64,000 nucleotides of DNA from assembly GCA_964019165.1 (NCBI GenBank), contig OZ025283.1, positions 9,966,481 to 10,030,480 on the forward strand, written 5' to 3'. Shown here piece after piece: positions 25,862 to 37,903 of this stretch. This DNA comes from Mastigias papua. Its lineage: Eukaryota > Cnidaria > Scyphozoa > Rhizostomeae > Mastigiidae. The notes below the pieces were generated by a model. It saw only the letters and a list, made by a program, of their open reading frames with translations, did no database searches and was not told the DNA's origin. Numbering within the stretch: the stretch's first letter is position 1; the number at the start of each line of letters is the position of its first letter. A program made the position numbers and the translations under genes.

Positions 25862-26177
25862 GTGAAGTTCTGTACTACCAACAGACTTTTCATGAATTAT
25901 TTTGTCGAAAATATTCATGTTGTGTTTTTAGAGGAGTGAGATATCAACTCTCAGTATAGGACAAGTCTTATGGTGACCGCATGACATCTGTTGCATGCTT
26001 TTACTGGTGGTACCGTCAATATAGTCAATGTAATGTCTATCCATGAAAGTATTGTTCTGAATGCAAAAGAAGTTCGATATTCGGACTCAAATTGTTGTGT
26101 GAAAATAGCTCTCCATAGTTGCATTATGAACAGGCCAAAAAATGACATAATGAAATACAAGCCAAATTTTAGCAAAA

Positions 26178-27170
26178 GGGACTGTTCAATAATTGCATCA
26201 CGCTAACCCCCTTCTGATACAAAACGAAATTTTAGAATAGTAGAAGGATAGGGGAGAAGTAAAGAAATCTCATTCCTCTTTCATGTTGCTTTTTCAACTA
26301 CAACAATAACAGTAAGTGCCAACAGAAAATATAAAAATGAGCTGGTAACAGCAAATATGTCATTGTCAGTCACTTTTGCCAAGTGGTTCCATGTCCATAT
26401 CATTTAGTACAGGGGTTCCACTTTTTTAAACGATTTCTGGAGTATCGACTGTGCCTCCTGTTTGAGAATGACCTTAAATATTAAGCTCAGAGAATGTTTT
26501 GTAATCTTTTCTGAATTTTTCAGAAATGAAGAGCTCTTTACAACACTCACATGCCTGTTTTGACACAAGAGTCGTTTCTTATAAGCATTGTCTAGCTCTT
26601 GATGAAAAAGGGATATTTTCTTGCTAAATTCAATGTTTATTGACCTCTAAATTCTGGTTGACTTTCTCAAATATGATTGATGTAACTATTATACCCATCT
26701 TAGTGTTTATAGGTGCCTTAGATCAAACCTGTATGATCAACAGTATGTATGTATTTGTATGTAGGTAGACCTCATTTTGTAAAGAGTAGGTTTTTAAACT
26801 CAAAGAGCTCAGCAAAAGCTCATTTTTGACATCGAATGAAACTTCCAGTGCTCTGTTGAAAATTACACAAAATATAAATCTTCGAATTTACAACTAAAAG
26901 CTGTACTACACTACAAAGCAAGATGGGAAAGGGATAATTAGAAAATAAAAAATTGGATGGGTTCGTTTTACAACCTGATCAATTTAAGCTGTATGCTGAG
27001 CGTTGGATTTCCTTAATTATGCATAAACGTTTCATTGACAACATTTTGTACCGTGACGCCACGGACTTGGATCATGTACCACCCACCCCCTAATTTACCG
27101 TCACTGAGAATCACAAAAATCGTGTAGAACCACCCGCTCCCGAGACGTGACGTAATTATTGAACAGCCCC
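26178..27170. mobile_element. MITE-like TIR element inserted in copy B only, about 1 kb
   Basis: The ends are GGGACTGTTCAATAATT and AATTATTGAACAGCCCC, followed inside by CGTGACGTAA-type sequence. Copy A has an uninterrupted site at about 8300-8340 (TAGCAAAAACAG), while copy B reads TAGCAAAA, element, AAAAACAACAG. The target duplication is therefore A-rich, about four bases. A related element is at 62448-62615. No transposase frame is visible. Confidence 0.8.
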
Positions 27171-27779
27171 AAAAACAACAGTTCACAAAAATGTACTTCT
27201 CTCACAGGTATTTGTTTTCTTATAAATGACTTATTTATATACTATAATAGTATTTACATCTACTGAAAATTCCATAATCTATTGCCCCTAGTATGATCTA
27301 GCTCTGTATGAAGTATTTTTCTTTGTCCAAGGAGGTCATTTTGCTTTAAATGAAACCTAGACCAGGTAGGACTCTTTGATGACGATGTTCAGTTTGTAGC
27401 ACAGGTAGAGTTATACAGATATATGTTAGATCCCTCTTGGTGGAACCGTTCATCAAGAAGTAGATCGATCGAGTTGCAATTGGCGTCATTTTGCCTTTCA
27501 TTAATCTCTGTGCGATGTCATTCTTTCAGCTCCCAGAAATGCAAGTGGTGATGTATGACTATATAGGAAAAAATCAGTTGTTACTGAAATGTTGAATATG
27601 ACAATAGGCGAATTTGGTTTGAGTTTCATATCAGAGGTCGCTGTGTTTGCAAACTGTTTTTTAAATAGAATGGTGCAATAGTGTCTTACCACTCTTGATA
27701 TTTAATGGCATCATGTAACACAGCTATCTCCTATCATTGTAACTTTTTGCCATTTCCGTTAAATCAGCCTAACAAATGT

Positions 27780-27969
27780 GTTGAGCAGGTGCAATCGAGG
27801 AAGGGTCTACCCCTTCACCCCTACTTGTGCAATCCAAGAGAGTCCACTTTACGTGAATGGGAAAGGACAACGTAGATATTCTGTTTTGTTTTCCAACATT
27901 AGGATTCGCGTCAGAAACATCAAGATTAATCTTCCTACAGTATGGATGGAACTAGTAAACATGCTGTAA
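27780..27969 (+). other. Segment conserved between duplicates, possible exon relic (copy B)
   Basis: This is the counterpart of 8860-9034, with a peptide frame PLYVNGKGQRRYSVLFS. It shares several synonymous differences with copy A, but a base loss just upstream breaks the frame relative to copy A. The function is unknown. Confidence 0.25.
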
Positions 27970-28049
27970 ATATTTCCATATCTCACTAAACCAGCGTTAT
28001 GACAATCGAATCACGTGGATTAAAGAGCATTTCATATGCTTGATTTCAG

Positions 28050-28123
28050 GTGGATGCATAAATGTGCAGTTGGCATATATGGAAAGATTTGAGAATCATG
28101 GAAAGTTGCAAGATCAGTTCCAG
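28050..28123 (+). CDS. Candidate exon of an unidentified gene (copy B)
   Basis: The exon runs from a TTTCAG acceptor to a CAG/GTATGT donor. Only one frame is open, 24 codons (GCINVQLAYMERFENHGKL), and it matches the candidate exon at 9355-9488. The nearest downstream candidate, from an acceptor at about 28594 to a stop near 28728, has its more protein-like frame (FDELHDTYYQHGHLHHEF) out of phase with this exon. The gene is therefore doubtful. Confidence 0.3.
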
Positions 28124-28594
28124 GTATGTTTTGTACTGTTTATGAAGTATATGAACAATGTTGTCGTAATCATGAACATAGAAATTTCTTGTGTTTTATA
28201 TGATGACCGATAATGCAAAGTACAAGTTATACAGCAGTTTTCAGTTAGTGAGCTATTAGTTTTCCTGAGAGACTTGGGGGGCGGTGTGATTCAAGGGGGC
28301 TTTATCCGCTGGATGATCTTAATCAATCAGTAATCACAGTTGAGTGGATGGCATGTTTTAGGAGATTATTTAACCTTCCCAATTTCAGTTCATTTCGCAT
28401 ATCGATCAGATATTTTTCCCTGCATTTGTTGGACAAAGATCATCCGTGCATGGTGTTTGTGTAATTGCCATGTTTTCCCATCTTCACCCTTTTGCATTTA
28501 GTATTGATTCATACTTAAATACCACAAGCTTTCCATTGCCTATTTTTGGGGTGTTGGTTCATTGTTAATAGCTTAAACTACTCTCTCATTTCAG

Positions 28595-28728
28595 GGTATA
28601 TATATATTTCTTCATTTCAAAATCGAAGATTTGATGAATTGCATGATACCTATTATCAACACGGGCATCTCCACCATGAATTTCCTGAGGAGACTGTTAT
28701 TCTTTACACAAAATTGGATGGAAACTAG
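28595..28728 (+). CDS. Candidate terminal exon, unidentified
   Basis: A TTTCAG acceptor precedes a frame with plausible composition (GYIYISSFQNRRFDELHDTY onward, ending KLDGN, TAG at 28726). A second frame is also open through this stretch. No family is recognised, and phase does not fit the candidate exon at 28050-28123. Its counterpart in copy A was not found. Confidence 0.25.
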
Positions 28729-29104
28729 AGGTAGCAGTGTCTAGATATGTAGTGTCTTTACATTATGGCAGATAGTGGAGTCTCCGTTGGCATATATAAT
28801 TCAATCGTTAGCACATTTTGTTTTATGAGACTTAGACTAGTTTGCCAACTCCCGTAGCAATCAGCTGTGACATGATCTCGTAGATATAGTTAAGAATGCT
28901 TTGTACAACTGTCTTTTTAATGCATGTTATGCGGTGCCCTGAGTTGATTAGCCTACCCATCTCTGGTCATGTTATTCGACAATATAGGAAAACACTTACG
29001 TATCAGAACTTTGTTTCCATTGGATTGCTAAATGTGCTGCTGACATGTAGTTTTACTCGACACTTCCAGATTTTCCCTTCCAAGCTATATGGTCGCCAGC
29101 ATTC
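28729..29104. other. Intergenic stretch, nothing recognised
   Basis: No gene, RNA or repeat was recognised between the candidate exon ending at 28728 and the left arm of the inverted repeat. Confidence 0.5.
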
Positions 29105-30248
29105 TATGTCCATCTGCTTAGCTTTCGCATCCATAGGTCCATCTGTCGTTCGTCACTCCCTCGAATGCCCGTCAATAGGCCTAGCAAATCGACGAAATGC
29201 GCGACTGTTTCGAAGTTCAAATGTCCACACATTCTCGTAGTAAACTTCCATTCAATTTCAATGACATACAGTAGCATAAACAATATTGCGATGTACGCCC
29301 AAATCCATGTTTATCGCGCAATGCTAGTCAGCAGCTAACCACTTTTATACTCTCCAACTTCAACCCAGAAATGTATCGTCTCAACGTTAGAGGTAATTGT
29401 AAACAACTCTTTGAAACAGTCCTTTGAAATCCTTTTCAAATGCCTTTCGTTACCCTATTGAAATTGTCTTTGTACAAGTGTGAAGCCTATTTATTAAGGT
29501 TTGGCAACATATTTCGATTTTTCCTGAGAGTATGCTTTGGTAAACCTCGACGAATTTTATATATAATATGTAGTTTATTTAGTTGTTTGTTGTGTAATTA
29601 TTTCATAATTTTTCATTAACATATGGCGAAGTTATTTGAGATTTTGACGTCCAAGTTCAGAGAGTCCCTTGTTTAAAGAAAGGGTCCTTTTGTCTCCAAT
29701 ACAAAAGGGTAGCTGGCACAGAAAACGTCGATTTTCTACTTATTGGTTCATCCTACATTTAAGACGAAAACGTAAAAAGATGTAGAACGTGCTTCTCTAT
29801 CTTGTGATATTTTTTTCAGGATTTTAGGACAATTCCTTGCGAAGTTATTCGACTTTTTCTCCGCAGAGCTCACGAAAGTCCCAGTTTACACAAAGAGATT
29901 CGAAAATAACAATAGCGATCTCGTTCTGATGAGACAAAAGAAAATCGGTTTTTCGCAGTTAATTCCTAATTTTCCAAAAGACCTACTTATTTTCAGAATG
30001 TCATAAAATGCGCCGTAAAATCCTACATTTTTTGATGTATAAAGCGCGTAGTTTTGAGCAGTAACAGCGGAGTAAAAAAATATTTTCTGTTTTCGACAAA
30101 CATGGCGGAGAACAATAGATTTAGTAAAAATTTTTTTTCAAAATGCGTCGCAGCGTCCGGGGGTAGAATTGAGCTGGATGTGGAGGAGTATCGAGTCTAA
30201 AGGCTTTAGGGGTTAGTTTATTATGGATAAAAGCGTGATTAAATGCAT
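29105..30248 (-). repeat. Giant inverted repeat, left arm (1,144 bp)
   Basis: The arm is the reverse complement of 31135-32278, with equal length and only scattered mismatches. These are fewest near the spacer and most frequent at the outer tip. It includes a minus-strand TATAAAAG (29349-29342) and, about 40 bases further on, an ATG (29308-29306) opening a 14-codon frame. No target-site duplication was seen outside the arms. Confidence 0.92.
29342..29349 (-). promoter_or_regulatory. TATA box in left arm, directed leftward
   Basis: TATAAAAG on the minus strand has the mirror-image copy at 32034-32041. It would drive transcription out of the inverted repeat toward the copy B lectin-like gene. 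It is called from the match to the core TATA consensus only. Confidence 0.4.
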
Positions 30249-31134
30249 TTAAAGTGTTTTGAATCAACAAATTGACTGTTTTAAATATATTTTGCGCTTT
30301 TTTGGGGAATTTTAGTGGGTTATCTCTCGATAGTTCATGTTTGTCTCTGTGCTAAATCTGGTTGTTTTTTGTAGTGAAAGTTTACATAAAACTAGGTATT
30401 CGTACTTAAATTGATATTCTCTCTCTTGGTAACTCATTTTGTAATTTGTTTATGTATTCTAGAACTTAATTTAATGAGTTGTGTAATATACTGATATGAA
30501 GATCTATTAAACTGCATATCTTGTTTACCTGCCTTTGACTAACTGCATTAATAGTGAAAATTTAAATTAAATCAGTTTCCAATGATTCGTTTGGTCTCAA
30601 TGTCACAAATTTGTTATATTTAGCTCAAAGATCCATGGATACCATTGAAAAGCTATCTTGATTTTGTTTCAAATCAAAAGCACTTAATAGACTTGTGAAT
30701 TTACACCGTAGCACTGAGCAGATAGGACACAAAAAATAAATGTACGCAAAAATAGGTTATAATGATCATATATATCAAACAATCTTCCAAAAATATTTAA
30801 ACAGAAATTTAATTTAGAAATATACCCATACAGCAACCTGAGAACTACTGTTCTGGATATTTGGATTGATTTCAGACTAAAACTTTAATTTTCATTCTGG
30901 GTATAAGAATTAATTGCAATAAGCCAGAAGATGCGATTATATTAACTAATCCTCGCAAAGAAAAGCTTTAATTCACATGCTAAAATCAAAGAAATCTAGG
31001 CTAAATGACATATTTCTCACTTTCGAACTACACGAAACAGTATATAAGAAATTAAAATTTAACGTATAGAAACCGCGAACTGACAGGCTTACAAATAAAG
31101 TAAACGATCTATTTATTATATTAATACATTTTCC
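30249..31134. other. Spacer of the giant inverted repeat (886 bp)
   Basis: AT-rich single-copy sequence lies between the arms. No reading frame of note, no RNA gene and no transposase remnant was recognised. Confidence 0.7.
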
Positions 31135-32278
31135 ATGCATTTAATCACGCTTTTATCCATAATAAACTAACCCCTAAAGCCTTTAGACTCGATACTCCTC
31201 CACATCCAGCTCAATTCTACCCCCGGACGCTGCGACGCATTTTGAAAAAAAATTTTTACTAAATCTATTGTTCTCCGCCATGTTTGTCGAAAACAGAAAA
31301 TATTTTTTTACTCCGCCGTTACTGCTCAAAACTACGCGCTTTATACATCAAAAAATGCAGAATTTTACGGCGCATTTTATGACATTCTGAAAATAAGTAG
31401 GTCTTTTGGAAAATTAGGAATTAACTGCGAAAAACCGATTTTCTTTTGTCTCATCAGAACGAGATCGCTATTGTTATTTTCGAATCTCTTTGTGTAAACT
31501 GGGACTTTCGTGAGCTCTGCGGAGAAAAAGTCGAATAACTTCGCAAGGAATTGTCCTAAAATCCTGAAAAAAATATCACAAGATAGAGAAGCACGTTCTA
31601 CATCTTTTTACGTTTTCGTCTTAAATGTAGGATGAACCAATAAGTAGAAAATCGACGTTTTCTGTGCCAGCTACCCTTTTGTATTGGAGACAAAAGGACC
31701 CTTTCTTTAAACAAGGGACTCTCTGAACTTGGACGTCAAAATCTCAAATAACTTCGCCATATGTTAATGAAAAATTATGAAATAATTACACAACAAACAA
31801 CTAAATAAACTACATATTATATATAAAATTCGTCGAGGTTTACCAAAGCATACTCTCAGGAAAAATCGAAATGTGTTGCCAAACCTTAATGAATAGGCTT
31901 CACACTTGTACAAAGACAATTTCAATAGGGTAACGAAAGGCATTTGAAAAGGATTTCAAAGGACTGTTTCAAAGAGTTGTTTACAATCACCTCTAACGTT
32001 GAGACGATACATTTCTGGGTTGAAGTTGGAGAGTATAAAAGTGGTTAGCTGCTGACTAGCATTGCGCGATAAACATGGATTTGGGCGTACATCGCAATTT
32101 TGTTTATGCTACTGTATGTCATTGAAATTGAATGGAAGTTTACTACGAGAATGTGTGGACATTTGAACTTCGAAACAGTCGCGCATTTCGTCGATTTGCT
32201 AGGCCTATTGACGGGCACTTGAGGGAGTGACGAACAACAGACGGACTTGTAGATGAAAGAGCTAAGCACATGGATATA
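31135..32278 (+). repeat. Giant inverted repeat, right arm (1,144 bp)
   Basis: The arm mirrors 29105-30248. Inner end ATGCATTTAATCACGC pairs with the left arm's GCGTGATTAAATGCAT. The TATA box and the short ATG frame (32075, beginning MDLGVHRN) are preserved in both arms. Confidence 0.92.
32034..32041 (+). promoter_or_regulatory. TATA box in right arm, directed rightward toward the satellite
   Basis: A perfect TATAAAAG lies 41 bases before an ATG at 32075. Transcription from it would leave the inverted repeat and reach the degenerate satellite edge about 0.9 kb downstream. It is called from consensus and its conservation in the mirror arm. Confidence 0.4.
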
Positions 32279-32465
32279 ACAACGAGAAATACAATATAGC
32301 AGTTGACGATAAATTATTTGCTTATTTCTTAGGTATCATATTTCTATAATTTGTGACACTTTAATGGCGTGCCTTTAAGCGATTGATAATCCGGCCTAAC
32401 TGGTCTTATTGCGGAAGACTGATGATCAAAAGGTACGGTATATATTTCGCTTTGGCGTGACTATT

Positions 32466-32614
32466 AAGGTTGGCTACTGTAATGATACTGAAGTCTGTAA
32501 GACATGTCATTGTTTCATTAGGTGTGATGTCTACTTTCTTAAGGTTGGCTACTGTAATGATACTGAAGTCTGTAAGACATGTCATTGTTTCATTAGGTGT
32601 GATGTCTACTTTCC
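32466..32614 (+). repeat. 75-bp tandem duplication, two copies
   Basis: Units start at 32466 and 32541 (AAGGTTGGCTACTGTAATGA) and are essentially identical. The unit is 25 codons long, so one frame repeats a Cys-rich peptide (YCNDTEVCKTCHCF). Whether it is translated is unknown; the short frame and lack of context argue against it. Confidence 0.85.
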
Positions 32615-32952
32615 AGATAGCTGTGTATTTTGTGATCTATGTCTGTATTCAAAATGTCCTGAAGTTTAACAACATAGAAGGCTTGTTATACACACTCAGC
32701 AGCCTCTCCACTAACCAGTTGTTAAATGGTTGTACATATAGACAACTGCGTTGCCTAAACAGAAAACTACACTATCAGTATCATTTGTATATCTATTATT
32801 CTATTTTCATCACAGTTCAATCCGATCCGATATCCGATCAAAATCAATCAGTTCTAATTAGGACGATATTTAGCAAACCACAAAGGCAATACCATTACTC
32901 TTCACAAGAATTGACACATTTTCACTGTTTTCAGCCTGCAATGAAAAATAGA

Positions 32953-34168
32953 TGAATTTAACTTTGGTCACTTTAAGCAAAGTACCAAGTCTATAGCCTT
33001 ATTTTTTGGTCACAAATGGCTCAATTTTGTCAGATTTTACTATGACATGTGAATGCATGAATTTGAATTTGGGCAATTTCAGGGCACAATACCGAGGCTA
33101 TAGCTTTACTTTTTAGCCAATAATGGCTCATTGTGATCCGTTTTCAGTCTGAAATCATAATTACTGCATTTTAACTGTGGTCATTTTTCGGCAAAATACC
33201 AAGGCAATAGCCTTATTTTTCTGGCCAAAACTGGGTCAGTTTCATCACTTTTCAATCTGGAATCAGCCTGAACGAAGTTCGTTTCTCTTCATTCTGCGCA
33301 AAATACAAAGGCTATAGCTTTACTTTTTGGGCAAAATGACCCATTTTCATTAGTTTTGGATTCAAAATCAAAACTAATTAATGTCAATTTTGGTCACTTT
33401 TGGGCAAACTACAAAACGTTACAGCCTTACTTTTTGGATAGAAATGGCTCATTTTCTTCACTTTCCAATCTGCAATCAGAATCAATGGATTGTAGCCATG
33501 GTCATTTTTGGCAAAATGCCAAGGCTATAGCCTTACCTTTTGATCAAACTCGGGTCAATCTTATCAATGTGCAACCTGCAACTACAATAAATCAATGTCA
33601 AATGTGGTAGGTTTTGGGCAAAGGCTATAGCCTTAACTTTCGGCCCTAACTACCTTACTTTCGTACCCACATAAATGACGCTCAATTTGGTCACATTTGG
33701 GCAAAGTACAAAGGTAATAGCCTTACTTTTTAGTCAAAAATGGCTCATTCTTTTCACTTCTCACTCTGAAATCACAATATTGATTATTACCTTTTGTCAT
33801 TTTTAGTGCAACATACAAGGGCCATAACCTTACCTTTTGACCACCAATGGTAAATGTTCTTCACTTTCCAATCTATAATCAGAATCAATACAGTTTAGTT
33901 TTGGTCATTTGTAGTAGACAACACCAAGGATATAGTCTTACCTTATGGCCGAAAATGCCTCATTTTCATCACTTTTCAATCCGCAATCAGAATCAGCCTG
34001 AACGAAGTTCGTTTCTCTTCATTCTGCGCAAAATACAAAGGCTATAGCTTTACTGTTTGGGCAAAATGACCCATTTTCATTAGTTTTGGATTCAAAATCA
34101 AAACTAATTAATGTCAATTTTGGTCACTTTTGGGCAAACTACAAAACGTTACAGCCTTACTTTTTGGC
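32953..34168. repeat. Degenerate left edge of the 107-bp satellite
   Basis: Diverged monomers are recognisable by variants of CTATAGCCTTACTTTTTGG about every 105-108 bp, from about 32990 onward. Within the edge, 33261-33438 is repeated almost exactly at 33991-34168. Confidence 0.85.
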
Positions 34169-34473
34169 CAAAAATGCCTCATTTTCATCACTTTTCAATC
34201 CGCAATCAAAATCAATCAATTTCAATTTCGGTCATTTTTGAGCAAAATACCAAGGCTATAGCCTTACTTTTTGGCCAAAAATGCCTCATTTTCATCACTT
34301 TTCAATCCGCAATCAAAATCAATCAATTTCAAATTTGGTCATTTTTGAGCAAAATACCAAGGCTATAGCCTTACTTTTTGGCCAAAATTGCCTCATTTTC
34401 ATCACTTTTCAATCCGCAATCAAAATCAATCAATTTCAAATTTGGTCATTTTTGAGCAAACTACCAAGGCTAT

Positions 34474-34896
34474 TGTTAGAGTACTAGTTTTATCGTTTGT
34501 TTTATGTTTACGAAATGGTATTTAAAATGTTGTTTCTACGTTCTTATTGAGTCCGCTTTTGTCGAAGTCGCCACACTTCATAATATTGCGTGATGCTATC
34601 TCCACAGCTGTTGTCACTATCTCTTTTGTTTCATGTAATTATCGTGTCAATGTCATAGGGTTATGCTTGTCATGTCATATCCGTATTATGCTTGTTTGTA
34701 ACGTCAGTCGTTGTTCAATCGCCGTTATGTACAGTCGTTATCAAAGTCGTGCTTGTGTTGCTGTTTAGTGGATATTGAATCGAAAGTTGTTGTCATTGAG
34801 AACCCGTTTTGTTATCAATCCTGTTGCTTTATAACTGGAATTATTTATGTGTTTTCCTTTGAACATTTACCTGTAAAACAAATCAGTTATTTTACA
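34474..34896. mobile_element. Solo LTR inserted in the satellite (423 bp)
   Basis: The insert begins TGTTAGAG and ends TTTTACA (TG...CA). It is flanked by a direct CTAT (34470-34473 and 34897-34900). Removing the insert and one CTAT restores a normal monomer with GGCTATAGCC. No internal retrotransposon sequence is present. A 4-bp duplication fits Ty3/gypsy- or BEL-type integration; orientation cannot be fixed. Confidence 0.82.
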
Positions 34897-37800
34897 CTAT
34901 AGCCTTACTTTTTGGCCAAAACTGCCTCATTTTCATCACTTTTCAATCCGCAATCAAAATCAATCAATTTCAAATTTGGTCATTTTTGAGCAAATTACCA
35001 AGGCTATAGCCTTACTTTTTGGCCAAAAATGCCTCATTTTCATCACTTTTCAATCCGCAATCAAAATCAATCAATTTCAAATTTGGTCATTTTTGAGCAA
35101 AATACCAAGGCTATAGCCTTACTTTTTGGCCAAAAATGCCTCATTTTCATCACTTTTCAATCCACAATCAAAATCAATCAATTTCAAATTTGGTCATTTT
35201 TGGGCAAACTACCAAGGCTATAGCCTTACATTTGGCCAAACATGCCTCATTTTCATCACTTTTCTATCCGCAATCAAAATCATTCAATTTGACATTTGGT
35301 CATGTTTGAGCAAAATACCAAGGCTATAGCCTTACTTTTTGGCCAAAAATGCCTCATTTTCATCACTTTTCAATCTGCAATCAAAATCAATCAATTTCAA
35401 TGTCGGTCATTTTTGGGCAAAATACCAAGGCTATAGCCTTACTTTTTGGCCAAAAATGCCTCATTTTCATCACTTTTCAATCCGCAATCAAAATCAATCA
35501 ATTTCAAATTTGGTCATTTTTGAGCAAAATACCAAGGCTATAGCCTTACTTTTTGGCCAAAAATGCCTCAGTTTCATCACTTTTCAATCCGCAATCAAAA
35601 TCAATCAATTTCAAATTTCTTCATATTTGAGCAAAATACCAAGGCTATAGCCTTACTCTTTGGCCAAAAATGCCTCATTTTCATCACTTTTCAATCCGCA
35701 ATCAAAATCAATCAATTTCAAATTTGGTCATTTTTGAGCAAAATACCAAGGCTATAGCCTTACTTTTTGGCCAAAAATGCCTCATTTTCATCACTTTTCA
35801 ATCCGCAATCAAAATCAATCAATTTCAAATTTGGTCATTTTTGAGCAAAATACCAAGGCTATAGCCTTACTTTTTGGCCAAAAATGCCTCATTTTCATCA
35901 CTTTTCAATCCGCAATCAAAATCAATCAATTTCAAATTTGGTCATTTTTGAGCAAAATACCAAGGCTATAGCCTTACTTTTTGGCCAAAAATGCCTCATT
36001 TTCATCACTTTTCAATCCGCAATCAAAATCATTCAATTTCAATTTCGGTCATTTTTGGGCAAAATACCAAGGCTATAGCCTTACTTTTTGGCCAAAAATG
36101 CCTCATTTTCATCACTTTTCAATCCGCAATCAAAATCAATCAATTTCAAATTTGGTCATTTTTGAGCAAATTACCAAGGCTATAGCCTTACTTTTTGGCC
36201 AAAAATGCCTCATTTTCATCACTTTTCAATCCGCAATCAAAATCAATCAATTTCAAATTCGGTCATTTTTGAGCAAAATACCAAGGCTATAGCCTTACTT
36301 TTTGGCCAAAAATGCCTCATTTTCATCACTTTTCAATCCACAATCAAAATCAATCAATTTCAAATTTCGTCATTTTTGGGCAAACTACCAAGGCTATAGC
36401 CTTACATTTGGCCAAACATGCCTCATTTTCATCACTTTTCTATCCGCAATCAAAATCATTCAATTTGACATTTGGTCATGTTTGAGCAAAATACCAAGGC
36501 TATAGCCTTACTTTTTGGCCAAAATTGCCTCATTTTCATCACTTTTCAATCTGCAATCAAAATCAATCAATTTCAATGTCGGTCATTTTTGGGCAAAATA
36601 CCAAGGCTATAGCCTTACTTTTTGGCCAAAAATGCCTCATTTTCATCACTTTTCAATCCGCAATCAAAATCAATCAATTTCAAATTTGGTCATTTTTGAG
36701 CAAAATACCAAGGCTATAGCCTTACTTTTTGGCCAAAAATGCCTCAGTTTCATCACTTTTCAATCCGCAATCAAAATCAATCAATTTCAAATTTCTTCAT
36801 ATTTGAGCAAAATACCAAGGCTATAGCCTTACTTTTTGGCCAAAAATGCCTCAGTTTCATCACTTTTCAATCCGCAATCAAAATCAATCAATTTCAAATT
36901 TGGTCATTTTTGAGCAAAATACCAAGGCTATAGCCTTACTTTTTGGCCAAAAATGCCTCATTTTCATCACTTTTCAATCCGCAATCAAAATCAATCAATT
37001 TCAAATTTGGTCATTTTTGAGCAAAATACCAAGGCTATAGCCTTACTTTTTGGCCAAAAATGCCTCATTTTCATCACTTTTCAATCCGCAATCAAAATCA
37101 ATCAATTTCAAATTTGGTCATTTTTGAGCAAAATACCAAGGCTATAGCCTTACTTTTTGGCCAAAAATGTATCATTTTCATCACTTTTCAATCCGCAATC
37201 AAAATCAATCAATTTCAAATTTCTTCATTTTTGAGCAAAATACCAAGGCTATAGCCTTACTTTTTGGCCAAAAATGCCTCATTTTCATCACTTTTCAATC
37301 CGCAATCAAAATCAATCAATTTCAAATTTGGTCATTTTTGAGCAAAATACCAAGGCTATAGCCTTACTTTTTGGCCAAATATGCCTCATTTTCATCACTT
37401 TCAATCCGCAATCACAATCAATCAATTTCAAATTTGGTCATTTTTGGGCAAAATACCAAGGCTATAGCCTTACTTTTTGGCCAAAAATGCCTCATTTTCA
37501 TCACTTTTCAATCCGCAATCAAAATCAATCAATTTCAAATTTGGTCATTTTTGAGCAAAATACCAAGGCTATAGCCTTACTTTTTGGCCAAAAATGCCTC
37601 ATTTTCATCACTTTCAATCCGCAATCACAATCAATCAATTTCACATTTGGTCACTTTTGAGCACAATACCAAGGCTATAGCCTTACTTGTTGGCCAACAA
37701 TGCCTCATTTTCATCACTTTTCAATCCGCAATCAAAATCAATCAATTTCAATTTCGGTCATTTTTGGGGAAAATGCCAAGGCTATAGCCTTACTTTTTGG

Positions 37801-37903
37801 CCAAAAATGCCTCATTTTCATCACTTTTCAATCCGCAATCAAAATCAATCAATTTCAAATTTGGTCATTTTTGAGCAAAATACCAAGGCTATAGCCTTAC
37901 TTT

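Noticed and set aside
28896..29240. Open frame of 114 residues crossing the left arm border, and 32045-32269 on the minus strand
   Set aside because: Both run through inverted-repeat sequence with no splice context or recognisable domain.
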